From Neoroseomonas terrae (lineage in GTDB: Bacteria; Pseudomonadota; Alphaproteobacteria; Acetobacterales; Acetobacteraceae): 64,000 bases of DNA. The position numbers and the translations under genes are program-made. The notes beneath the pieces were generated by a model that did not search any database, was not told where the DNA came from, and was given only the letters and a program-made list of their open reading frames with translations. The DNA is taken from assembly GCF_018129025.1 (NCBI RefSeq), contig NZ_JAAEDI010000013.1:1-64000 (forward strand), given 5' to 3'. Below, piece by piece: positions 34,474 through 44,343 of the stretch (position 1 is its first letter; each line of letters starts with the position of its first letter).

Positions 34474-36642
34474 TCAGTCCTGCATCACGCGGTCCTGCCG
34501 CGGGCGGCGCGGTGCGCTTTTCAGCGCGCTGCCGCGGCCCGACAGGGACGGGTTGGTCATGAAGTAGTCATGCGCGGAGACCGGCTTCTCGCCGGGCTTC
34601 AGCCGCCGCCAGTCACCGTCCGGGCCAAGCTGCCAGGACTGCATCGTGTCCTTCAGGTTCACCACCATGATCTGGTCGAGAACCTGGGCATGTACGGTCG
34701 GGTTCTCGACCGGCACCATGGTCTCGACGCGCCAGTCCATGTTGCGCGCCATCCAGTCCGCGCTGCTGATAAACACCTTGGCGCGGCGCGACGGCAGCCG
34801 GTGCCCGTTGCCGAAGACGGCGATGCGCGAATGCTCGAGGAAGCGCCCGACGATCGACTTCACCCGGATGTTCTCGCTCATTCCCTTCACGCCCGGGCGC
34901 AGGCAGCAGATGCCGCGCACCACGGCATCGACCTTCACCCCGGCGCGGGACGCGGCGTAGAGCGCATCGATCAGCGTCTCGTCCACCATCGAGTTCATCT
35001 TGATCCAGATGGCGGCCGGCTTGCCTTCCTTCGCGAAGGCGATCTCCTGCTCGATCAGCGCAAGCAGCGTCGGGCGGATCGTCAGCGGCGCGAAGGCCAG
35101 CTTCTCCATGCTCTCCGGCCGCGCATAGCCGGTCATGAAGTTGAACAGCTTCGCGGCATCCCGCGTCAGCGCCGGATCGGCGGTGAAGTACGAAAGGTCG
35201 GTGTAGATGCGCGCCGTGACCGGATGATAGTTGCCCGTGCCGAAATGCGCGTAGGAGCGAAGTTGCGTTCCCTCCCGCCGCACCACCAGCGACACCTTTG
35301 CGTGCGTCTTCAGCTCGACGAAGCCGAACACCACCTGCACGCCCGCGGCTTCCAGCTCACGCGACAGCGCGATGTTGCGTTCCTCGTCGAAGCGCGCCTT
35401 CAGTTCGACGATGCCGGTGACGGATTTGCCGGCCTCCGCCGCCTCGATCAGCGCCTTGGCGATCGGGCTGTCGCGCGTGGTGCGGTACAGCGTCTGCTTG
35501 ATGGCGACGACATTCGGGTCCCGCGCCGCCTGGCGCAGGAACTGCACCACCACGTCGAAGGATTCGTAAGGGTGGTGGACGACGATGTCCTTGGCCTTGA
35601 TCGCCGCGAAGCAGTCGCCGCCGAAATCCAGGATGCGTTCCGGGAAGCGCGGCGTGAAGGGCGTGAACAGCAGGTCCGGCCGGTCGTCCACGATCAGCTG
35701 CGTGAGGTCCGACAACCCCAGCAGCCCTTCGACCGTGAATAGCTCGGACCGCGGCGCCTCCATCTCCTCGGCGACAAAATCGACCATGTCGCGCGGCGTC
35801 GCCGACGTCACCGACAGGCGGATCGGCCGGCCGCGCCGCCGGCGCTTCAGCGCGGTCTCATAAGACCGCACAAGATCCTCGGCCTCTTCCTCGAACTCCA
35901 CGTCAGTGTCGCGGATCAGGCGGAACAGCCCCGTCTCCGCCGGGATGAAGCCGGGGAACAGCCGGCCGAGGAACAGGACGATCAGATCCTCGAGCTGGAG
36001 GAAGCGGATCATCCCCTCCCCCTCGCGGGCCGGCAGCCGAATGAAGCGCGGCACCTGCGGCGGCAGCGGCAGCAGGGCACGCATCGTCCCGCCATCCTCC
36101 TCCCGCACCAGCTTCAGCACCATGCACAGCGACAGGTTCGCGATGAACGGAAACGGGTGCGCCGGATCGACCGCGAGCGGCGTCAGGACCGGAAACACCC
36201 GCTCCATGAACCAGACATCGAGCCAGTCGCGATCCCCGCCATCCAGTTCCTGCGGTTCCACCACCGCCACGCCCGCGGCACGCAGCAGGCCCCGCAGTTC
36301 CAACCAGGCCTGCTGCTGCCCGCCGATCAGCTGCTGCGCACGCTCATGGATCGCGGCGAGTTGCTGTGCCGGCGTCTTGCCATCCGGCGAGACCTTGGGA
36401 ATGCCCGCGCGCTCCTGCCCCACCAGCCCGGCGACGCGCACCGAGTAGAACTCATCGAGGTTGGAGGCGGAGATCGCGACGAAGCGCAGCCGTTCCAGCA
36501 GCGGATGGCGCGGATTGGCCGCTTCCTCCAACACACGCTGGTTGAAGGCGAGCCACGACAGCTCCCGGTTCGCGAAGCGGGCCGGGCTGGCGAGCAACGC
36601 CTCGGCCTGTGCCTCGGCGCCGGGGGCGGCAACGTCGTTCAT
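34474..36642 (-). CDS. ppk1: Polyphosphate kinase 1
   Basis: 722 residues from ATG 36642; a GTG at 36669 would add nine residues, and neither has a good Shine-Dalgarno sequence. The order N domain ([19 protein letters not shown]), head domain, then two phospholipase-D-like C domains fits PPK1. The autophosphorylated histidine is expected in [18 protein letters not shown], and [17 protein letters not shown] follows. It polymerises ATP gamma-phosphate into polyphosphate at the membrane. It is flanked by hdaA upstream and ppx downstream, a typical alphaproteobacterial order. Confidence 0.95.
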   Translation of the reverse strand: MNDVAAPGAEAQAEALLASPARFANRELSWLAFNQRVLEEAANPRHPLLERLRFVAISASNLDEFYSVRVAGLVGQERAGIPKVSPDGKTPAQQLAAIHERAQQLIGGQQQAWLELRGLLRAAGVAVVEPQELDGGDRDWLDVWFMERVFPVLTPLAVDPAHPFPFIANLSLCMVLKLVREEDGGTMRALLPLPPQVPRFIRLPAREGEGMIRFLQLEDLIVLFLGRLFPGFIPAETGLFRLIRDTDVEFEEEAEDLVRSYETALKRRRRGRPIRLSVTSATPRDMVDFVAEEMEAPRSELFTVEGLLGLSDLTQLIVDDRPDLLFTPFTPRFPERILDFGGDCFAAIKAKDIVVHHPYESFDVVVQFLRQAARDPNVVAIKQTLYRTTRDSPIAKALIEAAEAGKSVTGIVELKARFDEERNIALSRELEAAGVQVVFGFVELKTHAKVSLVVRREGTQLRSYAHFGTGNYHPVTARIYTDLSYFTADPALTRDAAKLFNFMTGYARPESMEKLAFAPLTIRPTLLALIEQEIAFAKEGKPAAIWIKMNSMVDETLIDALYAASRAGVKVDAVVRGICCLRPGVKGMSENIRVKSIVGRFLEHSRIAVFGNGHRLPSRRAKVFISSADWMARNMDWRVETMVPVENPTVHAQVLDQIMVVNLKDTMQSWQLGPDGDWRRLKPGEKPVSAHDYFMTNPSLSGRGSALKSAPRRPRQDRVMQD

Positions 36643-36674
36643 GGGGTCCGGGATGCCGTCGTCATCCACACAGA

Positions 36675-37406
36675 CTACAGCAGGGCCGGCACCTGCGGCG
36701 AGGGCGGGCTGTGCAACGTCTCCGAAGCGTCATCGTCCGCCCCCTCGCCAAACCCGTCCCAGCCTGCCAGGGCGGCGCGGGCCAGGGCACGGGTCACCGG
36801 CGCACGCGCCACGAGCGCCGCGCGATCGAGCCGCGCCGCCGCCTCCGCCAGCGCCGACGCCTCCCGCGACAGACGGGCGACCAGCCAGGCCTGTACCTCG
36901 GGCGCGACGCGCAACTGCCGATCGGCGAAATGCTTGGCGAGCAGCGCGCCCAGCAGCGCATCCCCCGGCCGGCCGATGCCGATCGCCGTCGTCGCGCGCA
37001 GCCGGCTCGCGAGATCAGGCAGCGCGACCGGCCAGCGCGCCGGCGCCTCCCGGCCGATCAGCAGCAGCCGCTCGCCGCGCTCGGCGCAGAGGTTGATCAG
37101 ATGCAGCAGCGCGCGTTCCTCCGCGACCGCGTCGGCATCGTCCAGCACCGTTCCGCCGGCCGCCGGGTCCGGCAGGCCGCGCAGGGTCGGTCCTTCGATC
37201 AGCCGCCAGCCCATCGCCCGGGCGAGATGCGACTTGCCGACGCCGGCCGGACCGAACACCGCGAGCCGGCCACCCGGCCAGCGATCGGGCTGGTCGATCC
37301 AGGCGAGGGCCTCGGCGTTCGAGGCGTCCTCCAGATAATCCGCGCGGTCCGAGGAGACGGGGAGCGGGAGAGGGAGCGTCAGTTGGCGAGGGGCCGAGGG
37401 GGTCAT
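36675..37406 (-). CDS. hdaA: DnaA-related replication regulator HdaA
   Basis: 243 residues. The start [16 protein letters not shown] carries a sliding-clamp-binding motif (QLTLPL) near residue 8, as in Hda proteins. The AAA+ domain has Walker [11 protein letters not shown] and Walker B VLDDADAV. Sensor residues are plausible around [14 protein letters not shown]. Hda with the beta clamp promotes hydrolysis of DnaA-ATP after initiation (family knowledge). It lacks a DNA-binding domain IV, as expected. It lies 32 bases upstream of ppk1 on the same strand. Confidence 0.9.
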   Translation of the reverse strand: MTPSAPRQLTLPLPLPVSSDRADYLEDASNAEALAWIDQPDRWPGGRLAVFGPAGVGKSHLARAMGWRLIEGPTLRGLPDPAAGGTVLDDADAVAEERALLHLINLCAERGERLLLIGREAPARWPVALPDLASRLRATTAIGIGRPGDALLGALLAKHFADRQLRVAPEVQAWLVARLSREASALAEAAARLDRAALVARAPVTRALARAALAGWDGFGEGADDDASETLHSPPSPQVPALL

Positions 37407-37430
37407 GCGGCCAGGAGCCGGGTCGGGACC

Positions 37431-37510
37431 GAGAGGGGCCCTGCCCCTCTCGGGCTCACCCCGCCAAAGGCCGAAGGGCCTTTGGAAACCTCGATCTGGA
37501 GCCAGGCGCA
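37431..37510. repeat. Composite palindromic repeat, copy 5 (single A half)
   Basis: Outer GAGAGGGGC pairs with GCCCCTCTC. Inner CCAAAGGCC pairs with GGCCTTTGG around GAAG. It begins 25 bases upstream of the hdaA start codon. The next ~150 bp, up to copy 6, shows no gene. Confidence 0.8.
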
Positions 37511-37657
37511 GCGGTTCGGCGGAATGGCAGCACGGGTTCCATCCGACAGCCGGAACAGCGGCCCGTCCGCCGGGCACTGGGCTATCCCGCCCGCCCCGGA
37601 CAGCCGGCTTGCCCAGGTCGGAGAGCAGCAAGGCGCCCTTCGCGCGAAGGTTGGATC

Positions 37658-37890
37658 AGAGAGGGGCGCCGCCCCTCTCCGAACCTCACCCCGCCAGGCC
37701 ATGAATGGCCTGGACCGCCGTGACTTGGCGCCGGGCACGAAGCCCAATTCTCCTGACCTCACGACTCTTCCGGGCACGGAATCGTATGACGGCGATGTTC
37801 CGATCATGCGCGCACCGCGCCAGGTTGAGGTTTGCAAAGGCCCTTCGGCCTTTGCCGGGGTAGGGTTCGGGAAGGGGCAGAGCCCCTTCC
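37658..37890. repeat. Composite palindromic repeat, copy 6 (B half plus A half)
   Basis: Left: outer AGAGGGGC/GCCCCTCT; inner CCAGGCCAT pairs with ATGGCCTGG (37694-37713), then TTGGCGCCGGGC. Right: GCAAAGGCC pairing with GGCCTTTGC around a CTTC-type loop, then outer GAAGGGGC/GCCCCTTC. It lies between hdaA and the AI-2E family gene. The remaining 84 bp to that gene's stop hold nothing recognisable. Confidence 0.85.
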
Positions 37891-37974
37891 TGATCCACCC
37901 GCCCCGGCCAATCCTCGCGTATATGCGGCAAGCCCCTTCTCCGAGACGCCACGCGCCCAGAAACCTGCCCCAGC

Positions 37975-39132
37975 TCACGACCCCGTCCGCGGCGGATCGA
38001 GATAAAGCGGCGATTCCAGATACCGCCGCAGCCAGTAACGCGCGACCACGCCCAGCGCCGCCGCCATCGGCACCGCCAGCAGCACGCCGAGGAAGCCGAA
38101 GGCCACGCCGCCCGCGAACAGCGCGAAGATCACCCACACTGCATGCAGTTCAACCCGGTCTCCGAGCAGATACGGGTAGATGACGTAGCCCTCGACCGTC
38201 TGGCCGACGACGAAGATGCCGACGATGACCAGCACCTCGTTCCAGGTGCCGAACTGACCCATCGCCAGCAGCACCGCAGCCACGAAGCCTGTCAGCGACC
38301 CGACATAGGGGATGAAGGTCAGCACGCCGGCCATCAGCCCGACGGTCAGGCCAAGCTCCAGCCCCGCGATCTGCAGCGCGATCGCATAGAAGATGCCGAG
38401 CGCCGCACAGCAAATCAGCTGCCCGCGCAGCCAGGCGGACATCACGCGGTCCGCGTCGCGCGCCAGTTGCCGCAGCACCGCCGCGTTGCGCCGTGGCAGC
38501 CAGGATTCGAGCCGCGCCAGCATCCCCTGCCAATCGCGGAGCAGGTAGAAGGCGACGACTGGCACGACGACCACCAGCGTGAAGACCTGGAAAAGCGCGA
38601 GGCCACCGCCGATGATCCGCGTCGTCGCCGTGCCGAGCCAGGCCAGCATGCTGCCCGCCTGGTTGATCGCGAGGTCGCGCAGCTGCTGGTCCACCATCTC
38701 CGGGCCGAGCGCTTCCTCCAGCCGCTCGAGCCCGTCGCGCAGCAGCGCGCCGACGCTGGCGATGTAGGCCGGCAGGCGCTGCACCAGGATGCCGATCTGG
38801 GCCAGGATCATCGGATAGAACAGCAGCGCCGCGATCAGCGTCGCCGCCATCAGCACGAAGATCAGCAGGAAGGCGGCGAACGAGCGCCGCACGCCGAGCC
38901 GCGACAGCCGCGTCGCCACCGGGTCGAGGAAGTAGGCGATCACCGCGGCCAGCACGAAGGGCGTCAAGATGCCCTGGAACATCCAGAGGCAGAACAGCAG
39001 CGTGCCGGCGAAGCCGACCACGAGCGCGATGCGCTGGCGACGCGTCGCGGTGCGCGGCGCGGCCGGCGGGGGGAAGCGCGCGGGCGGGCCGGACCGCGCG
39101 GCAGGCTCCGGCAGGGTCGGGGAACGCGTCAT
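37975..39132 (-). CDS. AI-2E family (PerM-like) permease
   Basis: 385 residues. A basic Pro/Arg-rich N-terminus is followed by about eight membrane helices. Typical family segments are ILTPFVLAAVIAYFLDPV near residue 50, GVLTFIPYVGSLTGFVAAVLLA near 270, and a late VILVGQTVEGY-like segment (FVVGQTVEGYVIYPYLLGDRV). Members export small molecules or ions; the substrate is unknown. The ATG overlaps the pgsA-like stop by 4 bases (ATGA). Confidence 0.9.
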   Translation of the reverse strand: MTRSPTLPEPAARSGPPARFPPPAAPRTATRRQRIALVVGFAGTLLFCLWMFQGILTPFVLAAVIAYFLDPVATRLSRLGVRRSFAAFLLIFVLMAATLIAALLFYPMILAQIGILVQRLPAYIASVGALLRDGLERLEEALGPEMVDQQLRDLAINQAGSMLAWLGTATTRIIGGGLALFQVFTLVVVVPVVAFYLLRDWQGMLARLESWLPRRNAAVLRQLARDADRVMSAWLRGQLICCAALGIFYAIALQIAGLELGLTVGLMAGVLTFIPYVGSLTGFVAAVLLAMGQFGTWNEVLVIVGIFVVGQTVEGYVIYPYLLGDRVELHAVWVIFALFAGGVAFGFLGVLLAVPMAAALGVVARYWLRRYLESPLYLDPPRTGS

Positions 39133-39746
39133 CTCGGTCGGGACCCGCCCTCCCCCGTCAGCCGCGCGGCCTGCAGCACATAGGCGACGCCGGAGGCGAA
39201 GGTGGTGCCGGCGACGAGCCAGACCATCGCATCCAGCAGGCCGGGCGCCGACAGCCCGAACCCCGCCAGCAGCAGGGCCAGCGCCGCCAGCGCGATCTGC
39301 GCCGCCGTATTCGCCTTCGAGATCATCAGCGGCTTGATATGCGCCGGGACGCCCAGCACCCACAGCAGCATGACCCCGCCGACAATCAGCAGGTCGCGGA
39401 ACACCACCAGGATGGCGAGCCAGTCCGGCAGCACGTTGATCGCCGCGAGCGTGACATAGACCGACACCAGCAGCGCCTTGTCCGCCACCGGGTCGAGCAG
39501 CGCGCCGAGCCGGGACCGCGCATTGCGCACCCGCGCCAGCCAGCCATCGACGGCGTCCGACAGGCCGGCGCCGACGAAGACGATGAAGGCGATGTCCAGA
39601 CGGTGGTGCAGCATCAGCCAGACCGCGGCGGGCACGGCGCAGAGCCGCCCGAAGGTGATGAGGTTGGGCAGGGTGAACAGCCCGGCCTCGACATCGGCCG
39701 GGGCCGGGTCTGCCGGCCGGCGAACCCTGTCAGGATCGCCCGCCAA
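39129..39746 (-). CDS. CDP-alcohol phosphatidyltransferase (PgsA-like)
   Basis: About 205 residues with several membrane helices. The complete CDP-alcohol transferase signature DxxDGxxARx8GxxxDxxxD is present as SDAVDGWLARVRNARSRLGALLDPVADK. The protein transfers phosphatidyl from CDP-diacylglycerol to an alcohol such as glycerol-3-phosphate, in the inner membrane. No ATG or GTG lies before the homologous region FTLPNLITFGRLCAVP. The nearest start is TTG at 39746, 17 bases inside the upstream DUF2066 gene, so the start is uncertain. Confidence 0.85.
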   Translation of the reverse strand: MAGDPDRVRRPADPAPADVEAGLFTLPNLITFGRLCAVPAAVWLMLHHRLDIAFIVFVGAGLSDAVDGWLARVRNARSRLGALLDPVADKALLVSVYVTLAAINVLPDWLAILVVFRDLLIVGGVMLLWVLGVPAHIKPLMISKANTAAQIALAALALLLAGFGLSAPGLLDAMVWLVAGTTFASGVAYVLQAARLTGEGGSRPR

Positions 39747-40407
39747 GGCCCACGCGCCAGGCGTCGCCGGGCGCCCCGGAGCCCGGGGCCATGGCGATGC
39801 CCTGGGTGGCGAGGTCCTGCGCCGCCACCTGCGGCGGCGCGCGCAGGCCGAGCCGCAGCCGCGCGCGGTCGGTCGAGATGGCCAGGATGTCGATCCGCGT
39901 CGTCTGGCCCGCCAGCCGACGCCGCAGTTCCAGCCATTCGTTGAGCGAGCCGTACAGCGCCACGACCTCGACCGTGGCCACCGCCGGCCCCTGCGGCCGC
40001 GCCGGCGCGGCCGTGCCGTCGCTCGGGGTCGTCCCGCTGCCGCCATCCCCGGCGCTGGCCGTGCCGAGATAGCCGCGCGCGCGCCCGGGGTTGAAGTTGA
40101 CGGTGATGCGCCCCGTGTAGCGGGTCGGGCTGGTGCGCTCCTCCTCGATGACGATGGAGCTGACCATCCCCTCGATCTGCGAATCGGAGAGCTGCCGCGT
40201 GACGCCGGCAGCCGATGCGATGCGATCCCAGGCCGCGCGGCGGCCGGCGGCGAGCGCCCGCTCGCGCGCAATGACGCCGTTCTCCGCGGTCGCCTCGGCG
40301 GGCACGCCGCGCTGGGTGAAGCTGACCGCGGCGGGTGCGGCAGCCTCATCCTGCGCGCGCGGCGCGGATAGCGGCGCCAGCATCAGCAGCAGGGCGGTTG
40401 CGATCAT
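39730..40407 (-). CDS. DUF2066-domain secreted protein
   Basis: 225 residues from ATG 40407, which gives the compact signal peptide [19 protein letters not shown]. An ATG at 40461 would add 18 basic residues and is also possible. The body ([36 protein letters not shown], then [15 protein letters not shown]) fits DUF2066, a periplasmic family of unknown function in alphaproteobacteria. It overlaps the pgsA-like gene and is divergent from purM, an arrangement I recall from related genomes. Confidence 0.8.
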   Translation of the reverse strand: MIATALLLMLAPLSAPRAQDEAAAPAAVSFTQRGVPAEATAENGVIARERALAAGRRAAWDRIASAAGVTRQLSDSQIEGMVSSIVIEEERTSPTRYTGRITVNFNPGRARGYLGTASAGDGGSGTTPSDGTAAPARPQGPAVATVEVVALYGSLNEWLELRRRLAGQTTRIDILAISTDRARLRLGLRAPPQVAAQDLATQGIAMAPGSGAPGDAWRVGLGGRS

Positions 40408-40551
40408 CGCCGCCCCATGGTTCTTTCCGCGCGCCCGCACGGAGCAGGACCTGACCGGCATCGCGCCCCCCTCTGTCCGGCCCCGGCGGCCGGCGTTACG
40501 CGCCGCGTCGCGCGGCACTTCCACACGAGCCTTACCCGATCGGAGGCCGCC

Positions 40552-41628
40552 CTGACCAGTTCCCCGTCTTCCCCCCTCACCTACCGTTCGGCGGGCGTCG
40601 ACATCGAAGCCGGCGACGCGCTGGTCGATGCCATCAAGCCATTGGCGAAGGCGACCGACCGGCCGGGCACCATGGGGGGCCTCGGCGGCTTCGGCGCGCT
40701 GTTCGACCTGAAGGCCGCCGGCTTCACCGATCCGGTGCTGGTGTCCTCGACCGACGGCGTCGGCACCAAGCTGCGCGTCGCGATCGATGCCAAGCTCCAT
40801 GCGACGGTCGGCATCGACCTCGTCGCGATGTGCGTGAACGACCTGGTCGTGCAGGGCGCCGAGCCGCTGTTCTTCCTCGACTACTTCGCGACGGGCGCAC
40901 TCGACGTCGCCTCGGCGAAGCAGGTGGTCGCCGGCATCGCCGAGGGCTGCCGCCTTGCCGGCTGCGCCCTGGTCGGCGGCGAGACGGCCGAGATGCCCGG
41001 CATGTATGCCAAGGGCGACTACGACCTCGCCGGCTTCTCCGTGGGTGCCGCCGAACGCGGCGCGCTGCTGCCGAAGGGCGATGTCGGCCCCAGTGACGTG
41101 GTGCTCGGGCTGCTGGCGTCCGGCGTGCATTCCAACGGTTTCTCCCTGGTGCGGCGCGTTCTCGAACGCGGCAATGCGGGGCTCGGTTCCCCCGCCCCCT
41201 TCGCGGCGGGGAAAACGCTGGGCGAGGCGCTGCTGGAACCGACGCGGATCTACGTGAAGCCGCTGCTCGCCGCGCATCGCGCGGGGCTGGTGAAGGCCGC
41301 CGCGCACATCACCGGCGGCGGCCTGCCAGGCAACCTGCCCCGCGTGCTGCCGGAAGGCATCGTGGCGGTGCTGGATGGCCGCGCCTGGGAGCCGGCCCCG
41401 GTGTTCGGCTGGCTGGCGCGCACCGGCGGCGTCGCGGCGGAGGAGATGCTGCGGGTCTTCAACTGCGGCATCGGCATGGCCGTCGTGGTCAGGGCCGAGG
41501 ATGCCGACGCCGCGACCGCTCTGCTGACGGAGCATGGCGAGACCGTCCGCCGTATCGGCGTGATCGAGGCCGGTTCGGGCCCGGCCAGCGTCCGCATCGA
41601 TGGCCTCGCCGCCGGCTGGCCGGGATGA
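40552..41628 (+). CDS. purM: Phosphoribosylformylglycinamidine cyclo-ligase, apparently with a CTG start
   Basis: 358 residues. It makes aminoimidazole ribonucleotide in purine synthesis. [55 protein letters not shown] and [15 protein letters not shown] are canonical. No ATG, GTG or TTG sits at the expected N-terminus. A CTG at 40552 has GGAGG at 40542-40546, 5 bases upstream, and gives the expected family start a few residues before LTYRSAGV. An ATG at 40417 in frame would add 45 unlike residues. The stop overlaps purN by 4 bases (ATGA). Confidence 0.93.
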   Translation: MTSSPSSPLTYRSAGVDIEAGDALVDAIKPLAKATDRPGTMGGLGGFGALFDLKAAGFTDPVLVSSTDGVGTKLRVAIDAKLHATVGIDLVAMCVNDLVVQGAEPLFFLDYFATGALDVASAKQVVAGIAEGCRLAGCALVGGETAEMPGMYAKGDYDLAGFSVGAAERGALLPKGDVGPSDVVLGLLASGVHSNGFSLVRRVLERGNAGLGSPAPFAAGKTLGEALLEPTRIYVKPLLAAHRAGLVKAAAHITGGGLPGNLPRVLPEGIVAVLDGRAWEPAPVFGWLARTGGVAAEEMLRVFNCGIGMAVVVRAEDADAATALLTEHGETVRRIGVIEAGSGPASVRIDGLAAGWPG

Positions 41629-42302
41629 AGCGTCGCCGCGTCGCGGCGCTGATCTCCGGCCGCGGATCCAACATGGCCGCCCTGCTGGCGGCGGCCGAAT
41701 CGCCCGACTACCCGGCCGAGATCGCGCTCGTGCTGTCCAACCGTGCCGATGCCGCCGGCCTTGCCCATGCGGCGACGCGCGGCGTGCCGACCGCCGTCGT
41801 GGACAGCCGCGGCTTCCGGGGCGACCGCGCTGGATTCGAGGCAGCGATGGAGGCCGAGTTCGGCCGCCATGGCATCGAGCTCATCGCGCTCGCCGGCTTC
41901 ATGCGGGTGCTGACTGAAGGCTTCGTGACGCGCTGGGACGGGCGCATGGTCAACGTCCATCCCTCCCTGCTGCCATGCTTCCCGGGCCTCGATACCCATG
42001 CCCGCGCCCTGGCTGCCGGAGTGCGGCTGCATGGATGCACGGTGCATCTGGTGACGGCAGGCGTGGATGAAGGCCCGATCCTCGCCCAGGCCGCCGTGCC
42101 GGTGCTGCCCGACGACACCGAGGCGACCCTTGCCGCGCGCGTCCTGATCGAGGAACACCGGCTCTACCCCGCCGCCCTTGCCTGGGTCGCGGCCGGGTTG
42201 GTGCGGGTGGAGGACGGGCGGGCGGTGCTGTCTGGCGTCGATGCGGCCTCGGGCTGCCTCGCGAACCCCTTGCCCTCGGCGCCCGTGCTTTCTAAACGCT
42301 GA
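41625..42302 (+). CDS. purN: Phosphoribosylglycinamide formyltransferase
   Basis: 225 residues. It formylates GAR with 10-formyl-THF in purine synthesis. [12 protein letters not shown] is the phosphate-binding loop. The catalytic Asn and His lie in [10 protein letters not shown] and the Asp in [11 protein letters not shown]. Length is usual, with a short extra C-terminal tail. It is coupled to purM by a 4-base overlap, as in many alphaproteobacteria. Confidence 0.95.
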   Translation: MKRRRVAALISGRGSNMAALLAAAESPDYPAEIALVLSNRADAAGLAHAATRGVPTAVVDSRGFRGDRAGFEAAMEAEFGRHGIELIALAGFMRVLTEGFVTRWDGRMVNVHPSLLPCFPGLDTHARALAAGVRLHGCTVHLVTAGVDEGPILAQAAVPVLPDDTEATLAARVLIEEHRLYPAALAWVAAGLVRVEDGRAVLSGVDAASGCLANPLPSAPVLSKR

Positions 42303-42328
42303 GCGGACAGAAGCGTTGAGGGCGTGAC

Positions 42329-42487
42329 GTGGCCGAACAGAAGACCAACTATGAGTTCGTCGAGGTGAAGGCCGGCGACATCCTGGCCGAGCGGCAGGCG
42401 GAATGGCTTGGCTTCACGTCGTTCCTCACCTGGTCGACCGGCGCAACGGTCGTCATCCTCCTGCTGCTGCTGATCTTCCTCGTCTGA
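42329..42487 (+). CDS. Small single-span membrane protein, aa3 oxidase subunit IV-like
   Basis: 52 residues, starting GTG with GAGG 8 bases upstream. The soluble N-terminus, AEQKTNYEFVEVKAGDILAERQAEW, is followed by one membrane helix rich in Val/Leu/Ile to the end (TVVILLLLLIFLV). Size and layout resemble the small bacterial aa3-type cytochrome c oxidase subunit IV family, but the match is by pattern only. It follows purN by 26 bases and may share its transcript. No other oxidase gene is near. Confidence 0.6.
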   Translation: MAEQKTNYEFVEVKAGDILAERQAEWLGFTSFLTWSTGATVVILLLLLIFLV

Positions 42488-42635
42488 TCGTTAGCCGCCG
42501 GTGATCTTCCGCGCCCCGGGCGCCGGCGCCGCTTTCACCCTGCACAGACGTTCGGGCGATAGCTGACGTTCCGGGCGCGCTCGCCGCCCGATGCATGGCG
42601 TCAAACCGGGGGGCTGAACGTCAGGGCCGCCGATC

Positions 42636-43424
42636 TCACATCGGTCCTTGTCCCGGCCGACCGAGCAGCCAACCCTGCAGCGCATCGCAGCCGCTCTCGC
42701 GCAGGATGCGCAACTGTTCCGCGGTCTCGACCGCCTCCGCCACGGCAGTGGCGCCCAGCGCATGCACCATCTCCACAACCGCGCCGACCGCGGCGCGGGC
42801 CCGATCCGTTCCCGGCCCGGGCGGATCCACCGCGCCGGTCAGCTGCCGGTCGAGCTTCACGGTGCTGAAAGGGATATCCCGCAACACACGGGCCGGGCCC
42901 AGCGCACCGCCGAAATCGTCCAGCGCAACGGCGATTCCGCATCCGCGCAACGCCGCGGCCAGGTCACGCGCGGCCCCGATATCCTGGATCAAGGCCACTT
43001 CGGGAAGTTCGATGGACAACGCGCGCGGATCGATGCCGGTGGTCTCCAGCGCCGCGCGGATCATCGGCGCCGCATGGCCCGCCAGGATGCCCGGCGCCGA
43101 GACGTTCACGGCCAGGTAGGGCGCGCCCGGCCGCCAGCCGGCCCGCAGGCGGAAGGCCGAAACCAGCACCCAGGCCTCGAGCGCCACCTCACGCCCGGCG
43201 GCGGCCGCCGCCGCCAGGACCTCGGCGGCGCCGATCGGTCCCCGTTCCGGATGGTCCCAGCGCAACAGCGCTTCATAACCGACGATGAGGAGGTTCGACG
43301 CCGCGCAGATCGGCTGCAGGTCCAGCCGCAGCCCCGCGCCGCCACGCGCCAGCGTCTCGGCAAGTTCCTCGCCGAGCAGGAGGGATGAGGCGCCACCCGC
43401 CTCCTGCGCCGCCATGCCGTCCAT
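42636..43424 (-). CDS. Stand-alone EAL-domain protein (c-di-GMP phosphodiesterase type)
   Basis: 262 residues, almost entirely one EAL domain. Motifs seen: YEALLRWDHPERG (EAL), LAVNVSA (Asn), SIELPEVALI (ELTE position), VALDDFG (two Asp), VKLDRQL (Lys), AVAEAVETAEQ (usual AEGVE with Gly to Ala) and ALQGWLLGRP (usual QGY with Tyr to Trp). The metal and acid positions are kept, so hydrolysis of c-di-GMP is possible. There is no GGDEF, sensor or membrane part, so it is probably cytoplasmic and controlled by partners. It is followed by a gap holding no gene, then the convergent small membrane gene. Confidence 0.88.
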   Translation of the reverse strand: MDGMAAQEAGGASSLLLGEELAETLARGGAGLRLDLQPICAASNLLIVGYEALLRWDHPERGPIGAAEVLAAAAAAGREVALEAWVLVSAFRLRAGWRPGAPYLAVNVSAPGILAGHAAPMIRAALETTGIDPRALSIELPEVALIQDIGAARDLAAALRGCGIAVALDDFGGALGPARVLRDIPFSTVKLDRQLTGAVDPPGPGTDRARAAVGAVVEMVHALGATAVAEAVETAEQLRILRESGCDALQGWLLGRPGQGPM

Positions 43425-43539
43425 CGACCTGTCCGTTCCTTAATCGGGCGGATATCAGGCGCGGTGGACCGTTAACGTGCCGTTGGCGTGACGGGGAGGA
43501 AATGCGCGTCACGGCGCCGAAGGTGCCGATGGGGCACAC

Positions 43540-43749
43540 GGAGGGGCTCTGCCCCTCCGAACCACCCCGCCAGGGGGTTGGACCCCTGGACCGCAATCTG
43601 TTGGTGCCGGGCGTGCCGGGCGAGCGGCCTTCGCGCGCAAAAGCGCGCCTAGGCATCGTTCCCGACCCGGTCGCCCAACGCCAACGCGAGGTTTGCAAGG
43701 GCCCTTCGGCCTTTGCTGGGGTGGCTTGGAGGGGCAAGGCCCCTCCAAC
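43540..43749. repeat. Composite palindromic repeat, copy 7 (B half plus A half)
   Basis: Outer left GGAGGGGC/GCCCCTCC; inner CCAGGGG pairs with CCCCTGG (from 43570). Right: an inner hairpin of the CAAGGGCC-CTTC-GGCCTTTG type, then outer TTGGAGGGGC/GCCCCTCCAA. It lies between the EAL gene and the ndk stop. The other ~160 bp of that gap show no gene. Confidence 0.85.
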
Positions 43750-43795
43750 CCCGACAGCGGCCCACCAGGGACAAGCCCTCAGGCCGCAATGTCGA

Positions 43796-44218
43796 TCAGC
43801 CGACGATCTCGGAGCCGGCGAAGAAATACGCGATCTCGGTCGCCGCATTCTCGGGGCTGTCGGAACCGTGCACCGAATTCGCCTCGATGCTCTCGGCGAA
43901 CAGCTTGCGGATGGTGCCCTCGGCGGCATTGGCCGGGTTGGTCGCGCCCATCAGCTCGCGATTCTTCGCCACCGCGTTGTCGCCTTCCAGCACCTGCACC
44001 ACCACGGGGCCGGACACCATGAAGGAGACGAGGTCCTTGAAGAAGGGACGCTCGTGATGCACGCCATAGAAGGTCTCGGCCTGGGCCTGGGACATCTGGA
44101 TGCGCTTCTGCGCGACGATGCGCAGGCCGTTCTTCTCGAACACGGCGTTGATGGCGCCGGTCAGGTTGCGGCGGGTCGCGTCGGGCTTGATGATCGAGAA
44201 GGTACGTTCGGTGGCCAT
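43796..44218 (-). CDS. ndk: Nucleoside diphosphate kinase
   Basis: 140 residues, the usual length. It starts [17 protein letters not shown]; the phosphorylated histidine lies in [37 protein letters not shown] and [14 protein letters not shown] are also canonical. It transfers gamma-phosphate between nucleotides to balance NTP pools. It is divergent from the ABC-F gene across 125 bp. Confidence 0.97.
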   Translation of the reverse strand: MATERTFSIIKPDATRRNLTGAINAVFEKNGLRIVAQKRIQMSQAQAETFYGVHHERPFFKDLVSFMVSGPVVVQVLEGDNAVAKNRELMGATNPANAAEGTIRKLFAESIEANSVHGSDSPENAATEIAYFFAGSEIVG

Positions 44219-44343
44219 GGGGCTGTCCTCGGGGTTCTTTGCGGATCGCGGGGGCGCATAGACGCCGCGCGCCGGGACCGCAAGCCCGCGCCGGTGACGC
44301 GGCAGGTGCCAATCCCGACGCGGCGTTCTACAACCCGGCCCCC

